In this document: piece by piece, positions 51,492 to 60,668 of the stretch
Layout of the letters: every line of letters starts with the position of its first letter
Position numbering within the stretch: the stretch's first letter is position 1
DNA from: Alteromonas salexigens
GTDB taxonomy: Bacteria > Pseudomonadota > Gammaproteobacteria > Enterobacterales > Alteromonadaceae
DNA: 64,000 nucleotides
NCBI RefSeq assembly: GCF_025628895.1
Contig: NZ_JAOTJC010000006.1
Span: 696,767-760,766, forward strand
Direction: 5' to 3'
The notes under the pieces: model-generated
What the model saw: the letters and a program-made list of their open reading frames with translations, nothing else
Told to the model about the DNA's origin: nothing
Database searches by the model: none
Made by a program: the position numbers and the translations under genes

Positions 51492-52181
51492 GTGGCAAAT
51501 GAATGGACAAAGGAAGAACTAAAGGCATCAGTCGAAGCGTACGTCGAAATGAGAGACAAACAGACCATTGGTGAGCCTTTCATTAAGAAAGAGGTCTATC
51601 GGCGTCTCGCGGAGCGTTACGACAGAACCGAGAAGTCCTTCGAGTTCAGGATGCAGAACATCTCACATGTATTGGCACAGCAAGGTCGAGAGTGGATCAA
51701 AGGGTTGCGACCCGCGAGAAACGTCGGAGCGAACGTAACGAGGGAGATTGAACTCTTACTGGCTGAAGTCGAGAAGAAAGCCCCGACTGACGTAGCGACA
51801 TTCAATACACAGGTAGAAGCGCTCCGTAAGAAGCAGCCCCCCTTGCCTCCTTCTGGTAACAAGACCCCGTCTAAAAGCGAGACTACCTCCACGTCGTACG
51901 AGCGAGACCCGTCGGTTGTCGCTTGGGTACTAAACGAAGCTGGCGACAAGTGCGAGTCATGTGGCTGCTCCTCTCCGTTTGTTAAAGATGACGGTTCGCC
52001 GTACCTGGAAGTACATCATGTTGTGCGACTCGCAGACAATGGGCCGGATACAATCGACAACGCAGTAGCGCTATGCCCAAACTGCCATAGAGCGCTTCAC
52101 CATGCAGCCGACAAGCACGACCGAAGGGAATCGCTTTATGAAAAAACATCTCGACTGAGGAAGCCGCACAGAGCGTCATAG
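51492..52181 (+). CDS. HNH endonuclease (McrA-like)
   Basis: A 229-residue protein. The N-terminal 1-110 is helical with a segment on which target recognition may depend; the C-terminal HNH domain reads CESCGCSSPF at 154-163, LEVHHVVRLADNGPDTIDNAVALCPNCHRALHHA at 172-205, so the zinc cysteines are C154, C157, C195, C198 and the catalytic HH is 175-176. Start is GTG 51492 with CGGAG before it. Similar HNH proteins act as restriction enzymes for modified DNA, which would suit a defence role, but they also occur in other contexts. Confidence 0.85.
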   Translation: MANEWTKEELKASVEAYVEMRDKQTIGEPFIKKEVYRRLAERYDRTEKSFEFRMQNISHVLAQQGREWIKGLRPARNVGANVTREIELLLAEVEKKAPTDVATFNTQVEALRKKQPPLPPSGNKTPSKSETTSTSYERDPSVVAWVLNEAGDKCESCGCSSPFVKDDGSPYLEVHHVVRLADNGPDTIDNAVALCPNCHRALHHAADKHDRRESLYEKTSRLRKPHRAS

Positions 52182-52281
52182 CGACAGCACAGCGGGTCCT
52201 TCCTGGAGGGTATCTCGAGGGTAATTCGCGCCGCGTCTTTTCATTTCTGCGTGGCGATTTCACTTTGGTTTATTATTTCCG

Positions 52282-52303
52282 TCGGGGAACCTTTTCGGGG
52301 AAC
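52282..52303 (+). repeat. Right arm-type repeat of the island
   Basis: Identical to 45701-45722 and in the same orientation, 64 bases inside attR. In the excised circle the two would flank attP. Confidence 0.75.
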
Positions 52304-52367
52304 AAAAGTGACGACAAGACCAAAATAACCAATGTATATACGGTCTCGGAAGCCATTAACCGGAAAC

Positions 52368-52385
52368 TCCCGCCAGCTCCACCAA
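52368..52385 (+). repeat. attR: right end of the ssrA island
   Basis: TCCCGCCAGCTCCACCAA, the displaced 3' end of the original tmRNA gene, identical to attL. Confidence 0.92.
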
Positions 52386-52422
52386 ATAAAAAAACCCTGT
52401 GCCGAAAGGCATAGGGTTTTTT
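52386..52422 (+). terminator. Original ssrA terminator, now beyond the island
   Basis: AAAAACCCT and AGGGTTTTTT pair with an inner GCC/GGC stem. It directly follows attR, at the position where a terminator would follow an uninterrupted ssrA. On the other strand it may also end amylase transcripts. Confidence 0.85.
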
Positions 52423-52485
52423 GTTATATATTCACTGACAATGTTTAAACGCAGGCCCAGCCAGGTAAGCTGAGCCTGCGCTACG

Positions 52486-54666
52486 CTAGAAGCTTCCGCT
52501 CGAATTTACTGTGCCACTGGCCGGTGTGGTCACTGTGTTATTGGCGCCACCCTGCCAGACCACCGCACCTGAATCCCGCTTGATACATTTCCATTCAACC
52601 GGGGTGTTGGCAGGCAGGCCATTCGCCGTACCTGTCCACGTGGGGTACGCTGTTGCGCTTAAAGGCACCGCCTTACTGGTGTCCCAATTGCCCAATTCGG
52701 CAATGTTCCCCACTACGTATACGTTCTGGCCCCACGTTGTAGTGCCGTTGTTACAGGTAAAGTTGATCGCTGCGCTGGTGCTGGCCCGCGCGAGCACCAC
52801 AGCACCGTAGGCAGGAATATGAACATCACTGATTGCGGTAGCCACACCTTCGCCACGCGTGGCTTCGGGCACGCCGCCGAGATTAAACCGGCTCCAGCTG
52901 GTGTTGGCAACTTCCAGATACGTCCCGCTAATTCCGACATCATAGTTGTACCATGTGGTAGGTCCGAAATTCATTACCACAACGTATTTTCCACCGTCGC
53001 GGCTGAACGCTGCAACCCGGTTGTTATTATGGATATGTGTAACAACGCTGTCGGCTGTCGCAAACGTCTGAGAATCGGCTGACCGGATATCATTCATTTT
53101 ACGATACCAGGCGAGAATTTTAGCGCGGCCGGCATTCGTTTCATACGCGTTTAGAGGTAGGCGATCATCCCACCAGTCAATGTGAAATTGCGTAGTTTCT
53201 CCGCCTTCCTGGCCCATGAATATCATGGGTGTCCCACGGGCCAAGATGGTGCCGGTTAATGAAAGCTGGTTCATCTCCCAGCCTTTACCGTCGCGACCAC
53301 GCTTGGCAATGCGATCATCCGTATTGCCAACTTCGTCGTGAGACTCAGTGTAAACCGTGGCATCCTGCCACCCGTCGCCAAAATGACCAAACACGGGCCA
53401 TAAATCGTCCAGGTGACCGCCAGTAAGCACCGCTTTAAAATTATCGTGAAAGGTATCAGTCCACTGGCTATCCATCGGTGCATGAGCAGTGCCTGCCACT
53501 ACCGAGCCGGTATCATCTGCGGTGATCCCCCACCAGTCTGGTAATTCTTCGGCGGTAAACCAGATATTGGGATCTTCGCTTTTTAAATTGCCGTAAAGCT
53601 CGCGCAGGAACTCCCAGCCGCCACCGTCGCCCGACTGCGTAATATACCCGCTGAAATCGTTGTGAATGGTGTTGGTATGGTCGAACCGAAATCCGTCGAT
53701 GTTAAATTCACGCGCCAGATACAACACGTTCTGAATAAGGAAGTGTTTCGCCACATCGTTATTAAAGTTATATAACGGGCCCCACACCGTGTCCCCGTCG
53801 GCGTAGGTCGTATTATTCACGGTATACAGAATGTTGTCGCCAATGCCCAGGTGGTTAAACTCTAAATCCAGAATGACTGCCATGCCCTGCTGGTGCGCTT
53901 CGTCAACCAGCGCTTTAAGTGCGTCAGGGCCGCCATAGGATGACTCCACCGCATAGAAAAACGAGGGGTTGTAGCCCCAGCTCAGTTCACCAGCGAATTC
54001 ATTTACCGGCAGCAGTTGAATGGCGGTGGCACCGGTGTCACTCAGATAGTCATTAGTACCGTCGTTATCGAGCTCTTCAGTTACCTCGTCCAGCGGCGAC
54101 TTGCCGTTTCTGTCGGTAAACCGTAGCGGGTGAAGCTGATAAATATTCAACTCGCTCTGATCGGGGCGCGACCAGTTCGTGGTATTCCATTGATAAGCAT
54201 CACTGAGGTATATCCGTGACATGCCGGTAGATAGGTTTGAATTAGTCACCCAGCGCGCTGCGGGATCCTGAAACGTTTGCTGCTCTCCGTCACGGGTAAG
54301 CATAAAACGGTAATGATCACCGTGGGCAGGCGCCCGAGAAAAACTGCTATCAGTGCCTTTGAACCACCAGAATTTGCCGTCGGGGGTACGCGTCATTGCT
54401 ACTGCGCCCGACTGCCCGTTGGTAAAATCACCGTACAGTTTTACCTGCGTGTCACCGGGCTTAGTATGTAAAATGGCATACCAATGGTTGCCTTCCTTGT
54501 ACACGCCAGGCGCTCTCTCCCATATAGCATCAGGATCACCGTCCAGCCACGCGTCGGCCTGCGCCGTCATCGCTACCACCAGTAAACATGCCGTAAGCAA
54601 CACTCGCCAGCTACCTACGAGAGCTTGAGCTGTAAACTTGCCCTTTATCTGTAAAATAATTTTCAT
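52486..54666 (-). CDS. Secreted GH13 alpha-amylase with starch-binding domain
   Basis: A 726-residue exported amylase. Residues 1-38 form a signal peptide with a long n-region (cleavage near TAQA-DA). An N-terminal beta domain resembling CBM48 comes first, then the GH13 barrel with region I DLEFNH at 267-272, region II GFRFDHTN with the nucleophile D329, region III FTAEELP with the acid/base E373, and region IV ESHDE with H443-D444. A C-terminal domain from about 632 (FTCNNGTTTWGQNVYVVGNIAELGNWD) is CBM20-like and binds granular starch. It is the first gene beyond the island, opposite to ssrA. Glycogen-branching or maltooligosaccharide-forming subtypes are possible. Confidence 0.92.
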   Translation of the reverse strand: MKIILQIKGKFTAQALVGSWRVLLTACLLVVAMTAQADAWLDGDPDAIWERAPGVYKEGNHWYAILHTKPGDTQVKLYGDFTNGQSGAVAMTRTPDGKFWWFKGTDSSFSRAPAHGDHYRFMLTRDGEQQTFQDPAARWVTNSNLSTGMSRIYLSDAYQWNTTNWSRPDQSELNIYQLHPLRFTDRNGKSPLDEVTEELDNDGTNDYLSDTGATAIQLLPVNEFAGELSWGYNPSFFYAVESSYGGPDALKALVDEAHQQGMAVILDLEFNHLGIGDNILYTVNNTTYADGDTVWGPLYNFNNDVAKHFLIQNVLYLAREFNIDGFRFDHTNTIHNDFSGYITQSGDGGGWEFLRELYGNLKSEDPNIWFTAEELPDWWGITADDTGSVVAGTAHAPMDSQWTDTFHDNFKAVLTGGHLDDLWPVFGHFGDGWQDATVYTESHDEVGNTDDRIAKRGRDGKGWEMNQLSLTGTILARGTPMIFMGQEGGETTQFHIDWWDDRLPLNAYETNAGRAKILAWYRKMNDIRSADSQTFATADSVVTHIHNNNRVAAFSRDGGKYVVVMNFGPTTWYNYDVGISGTYLEVANTSWSRFNLGGVPEATRGEGVATAISDVHIPAYGAVVLARASTSAAINFTCNNGTTTWGQNVYVVGNIAELGNWDTSKAVPLSATAYPTWTGTANGLPANTPVEWKCIKRDSGAVVWQGGANNTVTTPASGTVNSSGSF

Positions 54667-54881
54667 ACGTTTTCCTGTTAAACACGTTTCGCCCTAACAA
54701 GGCATTAACCAAACATTAACAATTAACGTAGCAGGGTTGGCTCAATCGTCCGGTGAATACGTATGCAACTGGTCATACTTGAAAGTAAAATATGATGTCA
54801 GGGGGGGAGTCTGAAAATTTTCCTTCGCGGCATTGGCTAATGCTGCAGATACGGATGGGAAGGTTTAGTGCGGTCGGGTGA

Positions 54882-56351
54882 TCAGGCGCTGGCTATGCGG
54901 TTACGCCCTTCTGTTTTCGCCTTATACAGCGCTTGGTCTGCACTGCTGAGTAACGACGTTACCAGCAGTTCATTACTACAGCGGCGGGTCGCAATACCGA
55001 TACTCACTGTAAGCACGCCATTAGCAGGTGATTTTTTAAATGGAATGCCGAGGCTCTCGATGGCTTCCATAATTTGTTCGGCCACATAATGCCCTTGCTC
55101 GAAGTTGGTGTCAGGCAGAATAACTGCAAACTCTTCACCGCCGTAACGGGCGGCAAGGTCGTCAGTACGCTTACAGCACTGCGTCAGCGCATGGGCTACT
55201 GCCCGCAATGCCTCATCCCCCACACCATGGCCGTAGCTATCATTGAATTGTTTGAACAAGTCCACATCAACCATCAGTAAAGAAATAAACTTGCCGCGAC
55301 GAATACCACTTTTTACCGCTTTTTCCAGACAGCCGTCGAATTGCCGCCGGTTGGCTATGCCGGTCAGGCCGTCGGAATTAGCCTGATAGACCAATTGTTT
55401 GTTGGCGTCTTCAAGTTGTTGGGTCAGTTGTTGCAGTGTCAGGCGGTTGGCGACACTTTGCAGCGTGTTTGAGAGCATTTCGCCTATGAGCTTCAGGTAG
55501 CGTATATCATGGTCGCGCCATTCATAGGTGCTGCCGACACTGTCGCAGCCTACAAATCCATACAGATCATCACCCAGGTGCACTGCCACACATAATACAG
55601 AGCGAATACGTTCACGCTGAAACTCCGCTTTTTCAGACGCAGCTTCACCTGGTAACTCATCCACATTACTCACACAGAACACATGTTGCTGTTTAATTGC
55701 CGCGGTAAAATAAGGAAGGTCCCCTACCGCCATATTTTGAAGCTCATCTTTATAGGGCGTGACCCCCGGCGCTACCCATTCATGGGTATTACTCATTCTT
55801 AATTTGTCTGGTGAAAACCGAAACAGATAACAGCGGTCGACACCACTGAACTCGCCAAACGCCCCCAGACTGCGCTCAATCAGCGTATCGAGCTGGCGGG
55901 TACTGACATTAATAAGTTGGGAGGAGATGGCCGACAACAAATGATTAAAGGCCAGATGATTAGCCAGCGGTGAAAAATCAGCTTGCGCGGACGGCAGATC
56001 GTTATCCTGTGCATTTATGACATGCAGAACCACCCACCTTGCGCCGCCGATTTCTGCGCGGCGGCCCTCTACCAGACAGTTGAGGTTACGATTCTGACTG
56101 TTGATGCGTAGCCGAAGGCGGGTAATATCCGAGGTCGCGCACCGAGTGAACGGGTCAAGATCCCCCGTATCCGGCTGCTTTGAGGAACCGTCATAAAATG
56201 TGAGCGATGCCACAAACTCATCGTGCTGCAATTGAGCACCAAAGAGCATTAAACATGCGCTATTTGCAATTACATGATGGTTATCTTCGCGTTTGGCCAG
56301 AAAAGCTGCGGGTAACTGGCTTAACCACTCGCGACACTCATTATCGCTCAC
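54882..56351 (-). CDS. GAF-GGDEF diguanylate cyclase
   Basis: A 489-residue cytosolic protein. A PAS-like N-domain (about 10-110) is followed by a GAF domain (about 140-300, with HLGDDLYGFVGCDSVG) and a C-terminal GGDEF domain from about 325. The active-site motif is RYGGEEFAV, GGEEF at 404-408, and an I-site RxxD (RTDD, 395-398) lies five residues before it, so c-di-GMP feedback inhibition is likely. DGLTGIANRRQFD starts the domain. ATG 56351 is used. Role: makes c-di-GMP; the GAF ligand is unknown. Confidence 0.9.
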   Translation of the reverse strand: MSDNECREWLSQLPAAFLAKREDNHHVIANSACLMLFGAQLQHDEFVASLTFYDGSSKQPDTGDLDPFTRCATSDITRLRLRINSQNRNLNCLVEGRRAEIGGARWVVLHVINAQDNDLPSAQADFSPLANHLAFNHLLSAISSQLINVSTRQLDTLIERSLGAFGEFSGVDRCYLFRFSPDKLRMSNTHEWVAPGVTPYKDELQNMAVGDLPYFTAAIKQQHVFCVSNVDELPGEAASEKAEFQRERIRSVLCVAVHLGDDLYGFVGCDSVGSTYEWRDHDIRYLKLIGEMLSNTLQSVANRLTLQQLTQQLEDANKQLVYQANSDGLTGIANRRQFDGCLEKAVKSGIRRGKFISLLMVDVDLFKQFNDSYGHGVGDEALRAVAHALTQCCKRTDDLAARYGGEEFAVILPDTNFEQGHYVAEQIMEAIESLGIPFKKSPANGVLTVSIGIATRRCSNELLVTSLLSSADQALYKAKTEGRNRIASA

Positions 56352-56433
56352 CTATTCGACCTGCCATTCCGTTAATGTAAGTAAAGCTTATCACCACCGG
56401 CAGAAAAGCCAACCCTCTAAATTACTATTATTA

Positions 56434-56730
56434 TCAGCGTCTTTCGATAGCGGGAATGGCGTAATACCGATCAGGCTCTGACTCTTTCAGCGACTCTAAA
56501 CTGGCTTTGCGTTCCTTGCGTTCTGCCACAGTTTCACCAAACACCTGGTAATGCGCGCGCTCAATGAGTTCTCGTACTTCTGCCTGGGTCACGACCCCTA
56601 TCACCTGACCGGCATTCATGAAACCTTCCATTCGGTGGCGGGCGGCGTCATCGGGCGTGCCCGCTTTTGTGGCCTGATAAACGACCACGATGCGTTTATG
56701 ACATAACGCCAGAAAGTCAGTTTTATCCAT
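56434..56730 (-). CDS. Unknown small helical protein
   Basis: A 98-residue cytosolic protein. No motif is recognised. It contains a helical region (NAGQVIGVVTQAEVRELIERAHYQVFG) and a very charged C-terminus (AERKERKASLESLKESE). GGGAG lies about 10 bases before the ATG. It sits alone between the diguanylate cyclase and an ExoD-family gene. Coding is supported by length, start context and lack of a better frame, not by family. Confidence 0.5.
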   Translation of the reverse strand: MDKTDFLALCHKRIVVVYQATKAGTPDDAARHRMEGFMNAGQVIGVVTQAEVRELIERAHYQVFGETVAERKERKASLESLKESEPDRYYAIPAIERR

Positions 56731-56850
56731 TTCAGTTCTTCTCCCTTTGCAATCAGCTTAACAGTGGCTTCAGCCAACATTAACAAAAAGTAATCTCAAT
56801 GCGTAATTTGCAGGTATGTATTTTATCTTCCCAACAAAGCAGGATTACCC

Positions 56851-57432
56851 ATGGCAAACGAAAGGATCTCGTCCTTACTGGTAAAGTTGAAAGAAGACAC
56901 TGATGGTAAGAATGCCTCGGTAGGAGAAGTAGTAGAAGCATTTGAACACCGCGGTTTTGGGCCATTGTTGCTTATCCCCGCGTTGATCGCGATGCTGCCT
57001 ACCGGGGCCATTCCGGGTGTGCCCTCTATTTGCGGCATTACGTTATTTCTTATCTGCATTCAAATCGCGTTTGGAAAGGATCACCCCTGGCTGCCAGACT
57101 CTCTGCGCGAGCGATCTATTTCCCGGGATAAACTCACTCAGGCGGTGGATAAAGCCAAACCGTACGTTGAAAGAGTCGAGAAGGTTTTTACCCCGCGTCT
57201 CACCCCTATAACGAAAGGCCTTGTGGTCCGTTTTATCGCCATTTATTGTGGCGTTGTGGCGCTAACCATGATCCCGCTGGAAGCGTTACCGTTTGCCGTT
57301 ATGCTTCCCGCCTTCGCCATTGTGCTAACAGCCATTGGGCTTACTACACGGGATGGCATAATGGTAATACTGGGGCTTATTTTACAAGCCTCTACCGCAT
57401 TTCTGCTGATGAAAGTTATGCCTGGGGGTTAA
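56851..57432 (+). CDS. ExoD family membrane protein
   Basis: A 193-residue inner-membrane protein of the ExoD family, named after a Rhizobium protein linked to exopolysaccharide and alkali tolerance. It starts with a soluble helix, then GPLLLIPALIAMLPTGAIPGVPSICGITLFLICIQIAFG and three further hydrophobic segments near the C-terminus. The exact function is unknown. It overlaps the convergent EVE-domain gene by 4 bases. Confidence 0.8.
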   Translation: MANERISSLLVKLKEDTDGKNASVGEVVEAFEHRGFGPLLLIPALIAMLPTGAIPGVPSICGITLFLICIQIAFGKDHPWLPDSLRERSISRDKLTQAVDKAKPYVERVEKVFTPRLTPITKGLVVRFIAIYCGVVALTMIPLEALPFAVMLPAFAIVLTAIGLTTRDGIMVILGLILQASTAFLLMKVMPGG

Positions 57433-57893
57433 CCCGAGGCTGCCGCGTACAGGATATCCCATTCAGTCTTTGTGACTGGCATGATCGACAGTCGGTGGCC
57501 TTTTTTCACTACGCCTAACTCAGTGACCTGGGGCGTTGCTTTGATATCTTTGAGTAGCAGCGTTTTAGCAAACGCTTCTTTAAAGGTGACATCCACACAA
57601 AACCAACGCGGCGCGTCCGGGGTGGCCTTAGGATCATAATAGCGTGACTCTGGGTTAAACTGGCTGGGATCCGGATAGGCTTCCCTGCTTACTTCAGCCA
57701 CCCCCGCTATGCCTACCTGCTTGCAACTTGAGTGATAAATAAATACGTTGTCACCGAGTTTCACTTCATCACGAAGGAAATTGCGCGCCTGGTAGTTGCG
57801 CACGCCATCCCACGGCTCAGTTTGTCCGGGGCGCTCTTTTAAATCCTGAATTCCAAACGCATCAGGTTCTGTCTTAAATAACCAGTACGCCAT
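57429..57893 (-). CDS. EVE domain-containing protein
   Basis: A 154-residue EVE (PUA-like) domain protein, of the family that binds modified bases in RNA or DNA. Landmarks: AYWLFKTEPDAFGIQDL, WDGVRNYQARNFLRDE, KLGDNVFIYHSSCKQVGIAGVAEV and WFCVDVTF. ATG 57893 has GGGAGG 5 bases upstream; an in-frame ATG at 57947 would add 18 residues unlike the family. Convergent with the ExoD-family gene and divergent from ygiQ. Its ligand is unknown. Confidence 0.9.
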   Translation of the reverse strand: MAYWLFKTEPDAFGIQDLKERPGQTEPWDGVRNYQARNFLRDEVKLGDNVFIYHSSCKQVGIAGVAEVSREAYPDPSQFNPESRYYDPKATPDAPRWFCVDVTFKEAFAKTLLLKDIKATPQVTELGVVKKGHRLSIMPVTKTEWDILYAAASG

Positions 57894-57996
57894 GTGTCCT
57901 CCCGTCAGTTCACTGGCCATTATTCTGCGCTTTGCTGATAAGTGCAACGCCCGCTTACGAACATGCCGTACATACCCCTAATTTTAGCCGCATACA

Positions 57997-58233
57997 GGGG
58001 TGTCTTAGTTTGATTATGTTGCCAGGTAATTTTAGAAGGTGGCTGTCCAGTTAGTATCGGTTCCCTCTCTCATGGGGCGTGTTCTGTTAGTAATAGTGGA
58101 ATATGGGTGTCTTGCTTTCTGCTGCATTCGGCTCTCTGTTAGGGTCCGGTGGATGTCCTGCTGATGGCATTGACTTATAGGTGTCTTATTTTTGGTTGCG
58201 GTAGATGGGTGTCTGATTTTTGGTTGCATTACA
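57997..58233 (+). repeat. TGGGTGTCT motif cluster upstream of ygiQ
   Basis: Exact copies at 58104-58112 and 58206-58214, and near-copies at 57997-58005 (GGGGTGTCT), 58150-58158 (TGGATGTCC) and 58178-58186 (TAGGTGTCT). The last two units, 58178 and 58206, share the following bases ATTTTTGGTTGC as well, so they form a 28-base tandem repeat. The 420-base gap between the EVE gene and ygiQ holds nothing else that I can identify except the probable ygiQ promoter. Confidence 0.75.
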
Positions 58234-58310
58234 TTTTCGGTGCGGGCTATCTGTGAGTGTATGGACGGTGGTATACTCGCCGGCTACTATTTGTATCGTT
58301 ACTGAGTGTT

Positions 58311-60509
58311 ATGCAAGCCACCATCAAAGCCGACCGCGGTCTCTTTTCTTATCCTAAATACTGGCCGCACTGTCTGGGTACAGCGCCTTTTTTACCCATG
58401 TCGAAAGAAGAGATGGATGCGCTTGGCTGGGACAGCTGTGACGTTATCCTGGTCACCGGCGATGCCTATGTCGACCACCCCAGTTTCGGTATGGCCGTTA
58501 TCGGCCGGGTTCTGGAAGCCCACGGTTTCCGGGTTGGGATCATCTCCCAGCCCGACTGGACCAGCAAAGACGACTTTATGAAGCTCGGCAAGCCGAACCT
58601 GTATTTCGGGGTGACGGCCGGCAATATGGACTCCATGATTAACCGGTACACCGCCGATAAAAAACTGCGTCATGACGACGCCTATACGCCGAATAATGAG
58701 GGTGGTAAGCGGCCCGATCGTGCTGTCACAGTGTATGCACAGCGTTGCCGGGAAGCGTTTAAAGGCGTACCTGTGATTGCCGGTGGTATCGAGGCGAGCT
58801 TGCGACGCATTGCACATTACGATTACTGGAGTGAAAAGGTCCGCCGCTCCGTGCTGTTTGACTCGAAAGCCGACATGCTGTTTTTCGGCAATGCTGAACG
58901 GCCTCTGGTGGAAGTGACCCATCGGCTGGCGGCCGGGGAGGATATTGCTGATATTCGCGATGTCCGCGGAACGGCCATTATCGTCAAGGAAGCCCTACCT
59001 GAATGGCAGGGTGTCGACTCTACTTCATTAGACCGCCCCGGAAAAATAGATCCCATCAGTAGTCCGTATCAGATGGAACCGGAGTGTGACAGCCAGACCA
59101 AAGGCAACCCGGAAGCCACTGACAGCGCCCCTATCGTAGTTCAGCCTGCCAAGCGCCGTAAACCCTGGGAAAATGTTTACGTGAAGCTTCCGGCTTTTGA
59201 AACGGTAAAAGACAATAAAGTACTGTACGCCCACACGTCCCGTATCCTTCACCAGGAAACCAACCCGGGTTGTGCACGGGCATTGATGCAGCGTCATGGC
59301 GACCGGCATATCTGGATCAACCCACCGGCCATGCCGCTGGAAACCGAAGAGATGGACGCTGTCTTCGACTTGCCTTACCAACGGGTGCCCCACCCCGTCT
59401 ATGGGGATGCCAAGATCCCGGCTTACGATATGATCCGCTTCAGCGTAAATATTATGCGTGGCTGCTACGGCGGGTGCACCTTCTGTTCTATTACTGAACA
59501 CGAAGGGCGTATTATTCAAAGCCGCTCCGAAGACTCGATTATTCGTGAGATTGAGCAAATTAGAGATACGGTGCCAGGATTTACCGGCGTGATCTCCGAT
59601 TTGGGCGGCCCCACCGCCAATATGTACCGTTTGCGCTGTCAAAGCCCCAAAGCCGAAGCCACCTGTCGCCGGCCCTCTTGTGTGTATCCGACTATCTGTG
59701 CCCACATGGATACCGATCACAAACCGACCATTGACCTTTATCGCCGCGCGCGGAACTTGCCAGGCATAAAGAAAATTCTGATCGCCTCCGGCGTTCGTTA
59801 TGACCTGGCGGTAGAAGATCCCGAGTATGTGAAGGAACTCGCTCTCCATCATGTAGGCGGCTATCTGAAGATTGCCCCAGAGCACACTGAAGATGGTCCG
59901 CTCTCGAAAATGCTGAAACCCGGTATGGGCAGTTACTATCAGTTTAAGCAGCTTTTCGATAAATACTCAGAGGAAGCCGGCAAGAAGCAGTATCTGATAC
60001 CGTACTTTATTGCTTCACACCCGGGTACTACTGACGAAGATATGCTTAACCTGGCAATTTGGTTGAAGGAAAACAAGTTCCGGCTGGATCAGGTACAGAA
60101 CTTTTATCCGTCGCCTTTGGCCACGGCCACCACTATGTACCATACGGAAGTCAACAGTACCCGCAAGGTCACTAAAGACAGCGAACACGTGCCGTCGGCT
60201 AAAGGAGAAATCCATCGCCGTCTGCATAAAGCCATGCTGCGCTACCATGATCCAAAAAACTTTGCGCAAATTCGTGAAGCGCTGGCAAAAATGGGGCGTG
60301 GAGATTTGATTGGACGGGGTCCTCAGCACCTGGTGCCGCCAGAAACCGCGGATGAAAAGCGGCAGAAAATGCGCAAGGCCAAGCGCGGTGAAAGAGCCCT
60401 GACTAAACACACCGGGTTACCACCGAAATTCCAGGGCAAAAATAAAGCGGGCAAAGCAGGCGCTCGTCAGCGCCCGGCAAGTAAGGGCGCCGTCGCAGGC
60501 AAGCGCTAA
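58311..60509 (+). CDS. ygiQ: YgiQ family radical SAM protein
   Basis: A 732-residue radical SAM enzyme of the UPF0313/YgiQ family. The Fe-S cluster motif is in [12 protein letters not shown] (CxxxCxxC, around residue 385), followed by the SPBASH-like cysteines in [15 protein letters not shown] and the radical-SAM barrel. The C-terminus is strongly basic ([12 protein letters not shown]...[12 protein letters not shown]), which suggests RNA or nucleic-acid contact. ATG 58311 gives the family N-terminus [18 protein letters not shown]; an earlier ATG at 58257 adds 18 residues. The reaction is not known. Confidence 0.93.
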   Translation: MQATIKADRGLFSYPKYWPHCLGTAPFLPMSKEEMDALGWDSCDVILVTGDAYVDHPSFGMAVIGRVLEAHGFRVGIISQPDWTSKDDFMKLGKPNLYFGVTAGNMDSMINRYTADKKLRHDDAYTPNNEGGKRPDRAVTVYAQRCREAFKGVPVIAGGIEASLRRIAHYDYWSEKVRRSVLFDSKADMLFFGNAERPLVEVTHRLAAGEDIADIRDVRGTAIIVKEALPEWQGVDSTSLDRPGKIDPISSPYQMEPECDSQTKGNPEATDSAPIVVQPAKRRKPWENVYVKLPAFETVKDNKVLYAHTSRILHQETNPGCARALMQRHGDRHIWINPPAMPLETEEMDAVFDLPYQRVPHPVYGDAKIPAYDMIRFSVNIMRGCYGGCTFCSITEHEGRIIQSRSEDSIIREIEQIRDTVPGFTGVISDLGGPTANMYRLRCQSPKAEATCRRPSCVYPTICAHMDTDHKPTIDLYRRARNLPGIKKILIASGVRYDLAVEDPEYVKELALHHVGGYLKIAPEHTEDGPLSKMLKPGMGSYYQFKQLFDKYSEEAGKKQYLIPYFIASHPGTTDEDMLNLAIWLKENKFRLDQVQNFYPSPLATATTMYHTEVNSTRKVTKDSEHVPSAKGEIHRRLHKAMLRYHDPKNFAQIREALAKMGRGDLIGRGPQHLVPPETADEKRQKMRKAKRGERALTKHTGLPPKFQGKNKAGKAGARQRPASKGAVAGKR

Positions 60510-60622
60510 GGGTTTATTGGTTCACGGGTTTACAGTTCACAGTTTTCTGATGTTACCCATCTGGCCAAACGCCCAGACTTTAGTAACCCCCTTAAGACGT
60601 ATGCCTGCTTGGCTGCGTTCAT

Positions 60623-60650
60623 AAAAAAGCCGGCGTAATCGCCGGCTTTT
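60623..60650. terminator. Bidirectional terminator between ygiQ and ahpF
   Basis: AAAAAAGCCGGCG and CGCCGGCTTTT with a 4-base loop, between two convergent genes. Confidence 0.92.
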
Positions 60651-60668
60651 GGTGTCTATGCAGGGCGC

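Larger units (their letters stand above)
45621..52385. mobile_element. Integrative genomic island in ssrA, 6.7 kb
   Basis: Bounded by 18-bp direct repeats of the tmRNA 3' end. Inside it are a tyrosine integrase next to attL, arm-type 22-bp direct repeats about 80 bases inside each end, and seven further genes: an unknown gene coupled to the integrase, a two-gene soluble/membrane unit, a HEPN-like protein, a serine recombinase, a ParB-domain protein and an HNH nuclease. No phage structural, replication or conjugation genes are seen, so it is either a small satellite-like island or depends on another element. Codons CGA and TCG are more common than in the flanking genes, which suggests a foreign origin. 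Confidence 0.92.

Noticed and set aside
45621..52385. Complete prophage in ssrA
   Set aside because: No capsid, tail, terminase, lysis or replication genes are present in the 6.7 kb between the att sites.
59028..59885. A 285-codon open frame antisense to ygiQ
   Set aside because: It lies wholly inside a well-conserved radical SAM gene and has no family features; long antisense frames are expected in GC-balanced conserved genes.
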